Assembly (NCBI GenBank): GCA_003135995.1
Contig: PNBM01000067.1
Span: 9,046-14,654 of the forward strand
Origin: Ignavibacteriota bacterium
Lineage (GTDB): Bacteria > Bacteroidota > Ignavibacteria > Tepidaquicellales > Tepidaquicellaceae
Reading direction: 5' to 3'
Length of the DNA: 5,609 bases
Shown: one piece after another, positions 1 through 3,610 of the stretch
Numbering within the stretch: position 1 is the stretch's first letter
How the letters are laid out: every line of letters begins with the position of its first letter
The notes under the pieces: model-generated
The model's input: only the letters and a program-made list of their open reading frames with translations
The model's database searches: none
What the model was told of the DNA's origin: nothing
Made by a program: the position numbers and the translations under genes

Positions 1-27
1 AAAGTTCATAAAGTTTATAAAGATTAA
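1..27. repeat. imperfect 9-bp tandem repeat, three copies
   Basis: Three consecutive 9-mers follow the pattern AAAGTTCAT, AAAGTTTAT, AAAGATTAA, with the first two differing at one base. The tract touches the window edge, so it may extend upstream. It lies in non-coding DNA and looks like a replication-slippage product. No function is claimed. Confidence 0.5.
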
Positions 28-39
28 AAAATATATCTT

Positions 40-69
40 AACCCCGTAGGGGTGATATCTTGGTAGAAA
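40..69 (+). repeat. palindromic element, subtype I, copy 1
   Basis: The element opens with the hairpin ACCCC-GTA-GGGGT (perfect 5-bp stem, 3-nt loop), followed by a tail GATATCTTGGTAGAAA. The second GTAG (63-66) starts exactly 17 nt after the core GTAG (46-49). It is followed by an AT-rich linker ending in TACGCT (82-87), which recurs after copy 2, so the repeated unit is really about 49 bp. This resembles a REP-like intergenic element; I infer the class from the structure only. Confidence 0.8.
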
Positions 70-88
70 TGAAATATAATATACGCTG

Positions 89-117
89 AACCCCGTAGGG
101 GTGACATCTTGGTAGAA
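89..117 (+). repeat. palindromic element, subtype I, copy 2
   Basis: It is nearly identical to copy 1 and starts 49 bp later. The hairpin ACCCC-GTA-GGGGT is intact and the tail differs mainly by T to C in GACATC. The tail GTAG (112-115) is again 17 nt after the core (95). The linker after it also ends in TACGCT (127-132), shortened by 4 bp relative to copy 1. It sits 52 bp upstream of the gene 1 start codon, so it is probably in or next to the gene 1 promoter region. Confidence 0.8.
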
Positions 118-168
118 TTTAATATTTACGCTCTATGATTTTTTGAACAATTAATTTAAATCAACAAT

Positions 169-1776
169 TTGAAAAAATTTATAATTGTATTATTCGTATT
201 AATTTTTTACGGCATCACTGCCACTGCTCAGGATGAGAATCTGCCGGCACCACCGATGCAAAAAGAAAAAGTCGCGGACGAATTAAACGCAGAACAAATA
301 ATCGAACAAAACAAAGCCGCCCTTGTTTCAATCTGGTATAATAGTAATGATTATTACAGTTCCTATTATCCCAATACCACACCGAAAGATACAACGCTGT
401 TAAGCGGAAGCGGATTTATATTCATGAAAAACGGTATGGTCGGTACGAATTATCACGTAATCGCCGGTCTCGATAGTTTAATGATTAAAACAAGTAACGG
501 TACATTTTATAATACTGAATTAATTTACGTCGAAGAAAAAAACGATTTCGCAATTTTAAAAATAGTTGATTCCACCAAAAAAGAATTTCCAACCGTGAAA
601 CTCGGTAATTCGGATGATTTGAAAGTCGGACAAAATATATTCGCAATCGGTAGTCCTCTCGGTTTTGAATACACAATTTCCGAAGGCATAATCGCTGCCA
701 TAAGGGAAAACGAAAAAGTAAGTTTTAATGACCCGGAAACCTATGCTCTCGTTGAAAAAACATTTGATAAAGTGATTCAAATCACAGCAGCAATATCCCC
801 CGGCAACAGCGGCGGGGCGCTATTTAACGGCAGGGGCGAAGTTGTCGGAATCACTACATATTCGTACGGGTTCTATGGAAATTTAAACTTTGCAGTTGCT
901 ATAAACGACTTCAGCAAAATTTTAAACAATATTAATTTTTCAAACCTCGAGAAGGACGAAAATTATAATGGTAAAAAATTGGAAAATCTTTTTACAACAA
1001 ATTATAAGTTAGCCGAAACTTTTAAAACAAAAGTTTTCGCCAACTGGTTTTACTCAAAACAAATCGATACTATGAAGAAGTTAGATACTTTTGCTGTAAA
1101 ACAGGATTCTATTAACAGAATAAATCTATCCAAATCCGAACTTTACTTTAATGCCTGTTTGGACCTGCGGCCTGATACCTTCTATGTTTATCAGGACCTG
1201 ATGGAATTATATGTATATACAGATAATTTTTTAAAAGCGGAAGATTTATATAAAAAGATTAAAGAAAAATTTGATTCAGACAGCCTTTTAAATACGCTCT
1301 CCTCATCACTTGCAGAAGCATACTCAACTTCAAAGGATTATAAAAAAGCTCTGACCTTTTATAAGAAAATGAAAAATCTCGATTCCGATGATGTTTTTAT
1401 AAATTACCAGATTGCATATCTGAACGATATGATGAAAAATTATAAAAAAGCAATTAAAGGATATTTTGAGGTAATCAGACTGGATTCGAATTATATAAAA
1501 GCATATATACAACTCGGTCAGATTTATTACGACAAAAAAGATTATGAGAAAGCTAAAAAATATTTGCTATCAGCATACGAACGAAGTGAATTATATTCCG
1601 ACTATGCGACTTATGTAGACCTTTATTATTTACTCGGCATGATAGCCGTAAACGAAGGAAGAAAATATGATGCCCTTATGGCGTATATAGATATCAAAAG
1701 AGCTTATTCTTATACAACCGAAGAAAAGAAGAAAAAGATAGAACTGTATAAAGCAATTCTGGAAATGGACAAGTAG
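169..1776 (+). CDS. Exported trypsin-like (HtrA/DegP-type) serine protease with C-terminal TPR repeats
   Basis: This 535-aa protein is predicted to be a periplasmic or envelope serine endopeptidase of the S1C type. A Sec signal peptide (residues 1-20, KK then a hydrophobic run, AxA site at 18-20 before Q21) comes first. The chymotrypsin-fold protease follows at about 40-255, with triad His96 (GTNYHVIAG), Asp126 (KNDFAIL) and Ser214 (SPGNSGGAL). No PDZ domain follows, unlike classical DegP. Instead about 320-517 reads as roughly five TPR units, for example around 374-407, 408-441, 442-475 and 484-517, suited to protein binding. The start is TTG at 169: an in-frame TAA at 157-159 rules out an upstream start, and the next ATG (residue 30) would remove the signal peptide. 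There is no Shine-Dalgarno sequence. It stands alone, convergent with gene 2. Protease class is confident; substrate and role (envelope quality control or regulated proteolysis) are inference. Confidence 0.93.
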   Translation: MKKFIIVLFVLIFYGITATAQDENLPAPPMQKEKVADELNAEQIIEQNKAALVSIWYNSNDYYSSYYPNTTPKDTTLLSGSGFIFMKNGMVGTNYHVIAGLDSLMIKTSNGTFYNTELIYVEEKNDFAILKIVDSTKKEFPTVKLGNSDDLKVGQNIFAIGSPLGFEYTISEGIIAAIRENEKVSFNDPETYALVEKTFDKVIQITAAISPGNSGGALFNGRGEVVGITTYSYGFYGNLNFAVAINDFSKILNNINFSNLEKDENYNGKKLENLFTTNYKLAETFKTKVFANWFYSKQIDTMKKLDTFAVKQDSINRINLSKSELYFNACLDLRPDTFYVYQDLMELYVYTDNFLKAEDLYKKIKEKFDSDSLLNTLSSSLAEAYSTSKDYKKALTFYKKMKNLDSDDVFINYQIAYLNDMMKNYKKAIKGYFEVIRLDSNYIKAYIQLGQIYYDKKDYEKAKKYLLSAYERSELYSDYATYVDLYYLLGMIAVNEGRKYDALMAYIDIKRAYSYTTEEKKKKIELYKAILEMDK

Positions 1777-1780
1777 AACA

Positions 1781-1801
1781 ATGTTAAATGTTAAATGTTA
1801 A
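1781..1801. repeat. tandem heptamer, three perfect copies
   Basis: The 7-mer ATGTTAA occurs three times in direct succession, beginning 5 bp after the gene 1 stop codon, and two bases of a fourth copy follow. It is a short slippage-type microsatellite with the same 7-bp period as the repeat inside gene 2 (2392-2419), although the sequence differs. Confidence 0.8.
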
Positions 1802-1842
1802 ATTAAGAGCTTTCGATTATATCTCCGCAGTACTTCTGTTCT

Positions 1843-1870
1843 AAACCCCGTAGGCGTTTTCCATTTATAG
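1843..1870 (+). repeat. palindromic element, subtype II (mosaic), copy 3
   Basis: The left arm is AAACCCC as in subtype I, the centre is GTA (1850-1852), and the right arm is GGCGTTT as in subtype II. The arms pair except for one C-C mismatch. An ATAG begins at 1867, exactly 17 nt after the core, where other copies have GTAG, which supports common descent with subtype I. Confidence 0.7.
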
Positions 1871-1887
1871 GGGGAAATAAAAAAAAT

Positions 1888-1920
1888 AAAACCCCGTAGG
1901 CGTTTCCCGTTTGTAGTAAA
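1888..1920 (+). repeat. palindromic element, subtype II (mosaic), copy 4
   Basis: It shares the AAACCCC-GTA-GGCGTTT core of copy 3 and lies 46 bp after it. A tail GTAG starts at 1913, 17 nt after the core at 1896, and is followed by TAAA, reminiscent of the GTAGAAA tail of subtype I. The segment CGTTTCCCGT is shared with copy 5. Confidence 0.75.
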
Positions 1921-1925
1921 AGATG

Positions 1926-1959
1926 CACCAAAAACCCCAACGCAGTAGGCGTTTCCCGT
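1926..1959 (+). repeat. palindromic element, subtype II, copy 5
   Basis: The hairpin AACGC-AGTAG-GCGTT (5-bp stem) is preceded by a CACCAAAAACCC leader that is shared with copy 8. Over 1926-1956 it matches 2132-2162 at 27 of 31 positions. An outer TGCAC (1924-1928) can pair with GTGCA (1958-1962), giving a longer stem. The 17-nt downstream GTAG is missing in this copy. Confidence 0.75.
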
Positions 1960-1970
1960 GCACTCTTTGC

Positions 1971-1988
1971 ATCCCGATGCGTCGGGAT
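1971..1988. terminator. strong GC-rich stem-loop, possible terminator
   Basis: The perfect 7-bp stem ATCCCGA / TCGGGAT encloses the 4-nt loop TGCG. On the + strand it is followed by TTTAT, a weak U-tract, so it could act as an intrinsic terminator about 195 bp after gene 1. Similar TCCCGATGC-type palindromes seem common between genes in this group of bacteria (recollection, not checked), so it could equally be a dispersed repeat. Confidence 0.45.
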
Positions 1989-2015
1989 TTATAGAAAGTT
2001 ATAAAAAAGAACTCA

Positions 2016-2045
2016 AACTCCGTAGGAGTGATATTATTGTAGAAA
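2016..2045 (+). repeat. palindromic element, subtype I, copy 6
   Basis: The hairpin is ACTCC-GTA-GGAGT, a perfect 5-bp stem. Compared with copies 1 and 2, one C-G pair is replaced by T-A on both arms, a compensatory change. The tail GATATTATTGTAGAAA has GTAG at 2039-2042, again 17 nt after the core at 2022. Confidence 0.8.
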
Positions 2046-2066
2046 AATAATTTATTTTAATTTTTT

Positions 2067-2091
2067 AACTCCGAAGGAGTGACATTATTAA
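2067..2091 (+). repeat. palindromic element, subtype I, copy 7 (decayed tail)
   Basis: The hairpin ACTCC-GAA-GGAGT keeps the stem of copy 6 but has GAA in the loop. The tail begins GACATTATT as expected, then diverges, and the downstream GTAG is lost. It starts 51 bp after copy 6, a spacing like that of copies 1-2. Confidence 0.7.
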
Positions 2092-2131
2092 TTTTCTTGT
2101 TTAAATTAAATATATTCGTTGCAGAAGAAAA

Positions 2132-2163
2132 CACCAAAAACCCAAACGCCGTAGACGCTTCCA
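2132..2163 (+). repeat. palindromic element, subtype II, copy 8
   Basis: The leader CACCAAAAACCC and core AAACGCC-GTA-GACGCTT align without gaps to copy 5. Two transition-type differences (G to A at 2155, T to C at 2158) weaken pairing of the right arm, so this is probably a decayed copy. It ends about 43 bp before the gene 2 stop codon. Confidence 0.65.
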
Positions 2164-2206
2164 TTCATTCCTAATATCCTATTGTTTATTACCTAATTAA
2201 AAAATT

Positions 2207-3160
2207 TCACTTCACCAACAACATCTGCTTTGTATCCGTGAAATTTCCTGCTTCCAATTTATATAAATAAATTCCGCTTGATAATTGTTTATTAGAAAAT
2301 GGTACTTCGTATGTTCCCGGCTGCAATCTTTCATTAACAAGTGTCGAAACTTCTTTTCCGAGAATATCGTAAACTTTCAACATTATTAAACCATTTTCTA
2401 TTTTCCCTTTTCCATTTTCCGATTTCGTAATCTGAAACCTTATCATCGTACCCGGATTAAACGGGTTCGGATAATTCTGAAACAATTTATAATCAGAAGG
2501 CACCTCATTAGAAATTGAATTTATATCTGAAACCAGCACGAATGTTAGTATCGGGTGTATTTCTCTTCCATTCGGCGGAATTCCTGTCTGCCCATGAAGA
2601 AAATCAAAAAATCCAACACCTGAAATTCTTATTCTTACATTTGCAGTAGTAAAACTTGTTGTCGGATGATATGTGTTATTAAACCACGTTCTGAGATTAT
2701 TCAACTGTGTATACCTGCTTGTTGCGGCAACGCCCGGACATTGTGCATTTAACATTTCCGCAACCATTGTCTGGCTCGTATCACCAACCGCATGAATAAC
2801 TATATGTATGTCGTTATCATCTTCAAGTTTATATTTATACATTATGCATTCTATCGAATACACTGTATCTTCCACGTCAAGCCTTGTATCGGGAAGAGTA
2901 ACAGGTTTTGTCAGCGACCGCTGGTATTGAATCGTGCTCGGGATAACATTGTTAAAATTGATATGTGTTGTATCCGGGTCGATTAGTGTTTTCACAGCCC
3001 ACCGCTCGACGCCGCACGTGATAAGTGTTCCGTCGGGAGTCTTCACGTTAACGAGTGCTTCATCATCTTTCTCGTCCTCTTCGTTATTCACTTTAGGAAT
3101 AACAAATTTCAGAAATACGAGTGATGATACTATTAGAATTAGTATAATTAGATTTTTCAT
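2207..3160 (-). CDS. Secreted protein of unknown function with type IX secretion C-terminal sorting domain
   Basis: This 317-aa protein has an N-terminal hydrophobic segment (about 3-21) that can act as a Sec signal. No clear AxA cleavage site is visible, and an acidic stretch (27-34) follows. The core, about 45-210, carries blocks I recall from a widespread family of uncharacterised proteins: GVERWAVKT (50-58), YKLEDDNDIHIVIH (110-123), and GVGFFDFLHGQTG with EIHP (181-203). Residues 224-317 form a T9SS type A sorting domain: NYPNPFNP (229-236), then VYDILGKEV (263-271), GIYLYKL (296-302) and a terminal KQMLLVK. It should therefore cross the outer membrane through the Por system and be released or anchored at the surface. 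Residues 248-257 are an unusual insertion encoded by a heptamer repeat. The ATG is at 3158-3160, without a Shine-Dalgarno sequence. The gene is monocistronic, convergent with the protease and divergent from dnaE. The sorting domain is confident; the core function is unknown. Confidence 0.93.
   Translation of the reverse strand: MKNLIILILIVSSLVFLKFVIPKVNNEEDEKDDEALVNVKTPDGTLITCGVERWAVKTLIDPDTTHINFNNVIPSTIQYQRSLTKPVTLPDTRLDVEDTVYSIECIMYKYKLEDDNDIHIVIHAVGDTSQTMVAEMLNAQCPGVAATSRYTQLNNLRTWFNNTYHPTTSFTTANVRIRISGVGFFDFLHGQTGIPPNGREIHPILTFVLVSDINSISNEVPSDYKLFQNYPNPFNPGTMIRFQITKSENGKGKIENGLIMLKVYDILGKEVSTLVNERLQPGTYEVPFSNKQLSSGIYLYKLEAGNFTDTKQMLLVK
2392..2419 (-). repeat. in-frame 7-bp tandem repeat (four copies) inside the T9SS domain
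   Basis: On the coding (-) strand, four heptamers in a row follow the unit GAAAATG. Copies 1 and 4 are perfect; copies 2 (T to G at base 6) and 3 (G to A at base 7) each have one mismatch. They encode residues 248-257, ENGKGKIENG, and three units (21 bp) produce the 7-residue spacing between the two ENG blocks. The tract sits between the RFQI strand and the LKVYDILG strand of the sorting domain. Confidence 0.85.
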
Positions 3161-3610
3161 ATTTAATGGCTAATTGTAGTATTATTTAATAAATCTTCAG
3201 TATTAGTCATTAAATAATCAACTATCCATTAACAATATACCAAAATATCAAATCAATCTAAACTTATATCTGCCTGTAAAATTTTAGTAAAAAAGTATAG
3301 GCATCTTATGCTAAAGATTGCATATTAATAACAATATAATCACACTGAATTTTCGATAGTAATTTCAAAATCATTTTTTTTGTTTATATTAAGAGATATA
3401 TACGAATTTTTAAAATTAATTAGTATATCTTAACAATATGTTATTTCGAAAGTTTGGAAATGAATTATTTTTTTTATATAAAATTAGAAAAAATTGTTCT
3501 TTAAACTTTCCTTTTTTATTTTTAACTTAAGACACTGCAATAAATCTCGCAAGAATGTTATTCAAAATTTTTATTGAGATATTTTTTTAATTCGAAATAA
3601 GTTTTTTTAG
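3161..3610. other. AT-rich divergent spacer with presumed promoters for gene 2 and dnaE
   Basis: This 450-bp region separates divergent starts and must hold both promoters if each gene has its own. G+C is roughly 12-18% in the stretches I counted, well below the flanking genes. There are several T-runs of seven or eight (for example 3374-3381, and 3602-3608 just before the dnaE start). I found no good match to the Bacteroidota -33/-7 pattern (TTTG, TAnnTTTG) and no credible small ORF or RNA gene, so no promoter is placed. Confidence 0.6.
3181..3218. repeat. AT-only 10-bp inverted repeat upstream of gene 2
   Basis: ATTATTTAAT (3181-3190) and ATTAAATAAT (3209-3218) are perfect reverse complements separated by 18 bp. 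They lie 21-58 bp upstream of the gene 2 start codon, where an operator or 5' UTR hairpin could sit. In DNA this AT-rich, such a match is not far from chance expectation, so a regulatory role is only a possibility. Confidence 0.4.

Larger units (their letters stand above)
1777..2206. other. repeat-rich spacer between convergent genes
   Basis: This 430-bp stretch has no plausible gene. It contains, in order, a heptamer tandem repeat, three palindromic elements of subtype II, a GC-rich stem-loop, two elements of subtype I and a final subtype II element. Core-to-core spacings are 46, 49, 77, 51 and 78 bp. All six elements face the same way, the same as the two copies before gene 1. As both flanking genes end here, the elements lie in 3' untranslated or untranscribed DNA. 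Confidence 0.8.

Noticed and set aside
485..1512. Minus-strand ORFs of 60-74 codons inside gene 1
   Set aside because: They are antisense to conserved protease and TPR coding sequence, with low-complexity products rich in F, I and Y expected from reading AT-rich DNA backwards.
1858..1877. TTTCC / GGAAA hairpin after copy 3 as the gene 1 terminator
   Set aside because: It has a 5-bp, mostly A-T stem with a 10-nt loop and is followed by A-rich rather than T-rich DNA, so it does not fit an intrinsic terminator on the + strand.
1843..2163. Regularly spaced palindromic repeats as a CRISPR array
   Set aside because: The repeats are degenerate and of two subtypes, the intervals (46-78 bp) are uneven, the linkers are AT-rich and partly shared between units, and no cas gene is present.
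2792..3173. Two + strand ORFs of 64 and 79 codons opposite gene 2
   Set aside because: They lie antisense to a well-supported gene, show no recognisable domain, and are explained as shadows of its other frames.
3301..3324. Alternating GCAT / ATGC / GCAT segments as a regulatory hairpin
   Set aside because: Stems are only 4-5 bp and mutually exclusive, with no accompanying conserved sequence; too weak to call.
3318..3340. Sigma-70-like promoter TTGCAT ... TATAAT upstream of dnaE
   Set aside because: The two boxes are only 11 bp apart instead of about 17, and matches of this kind are expected by chance in such AT-rich DNA.
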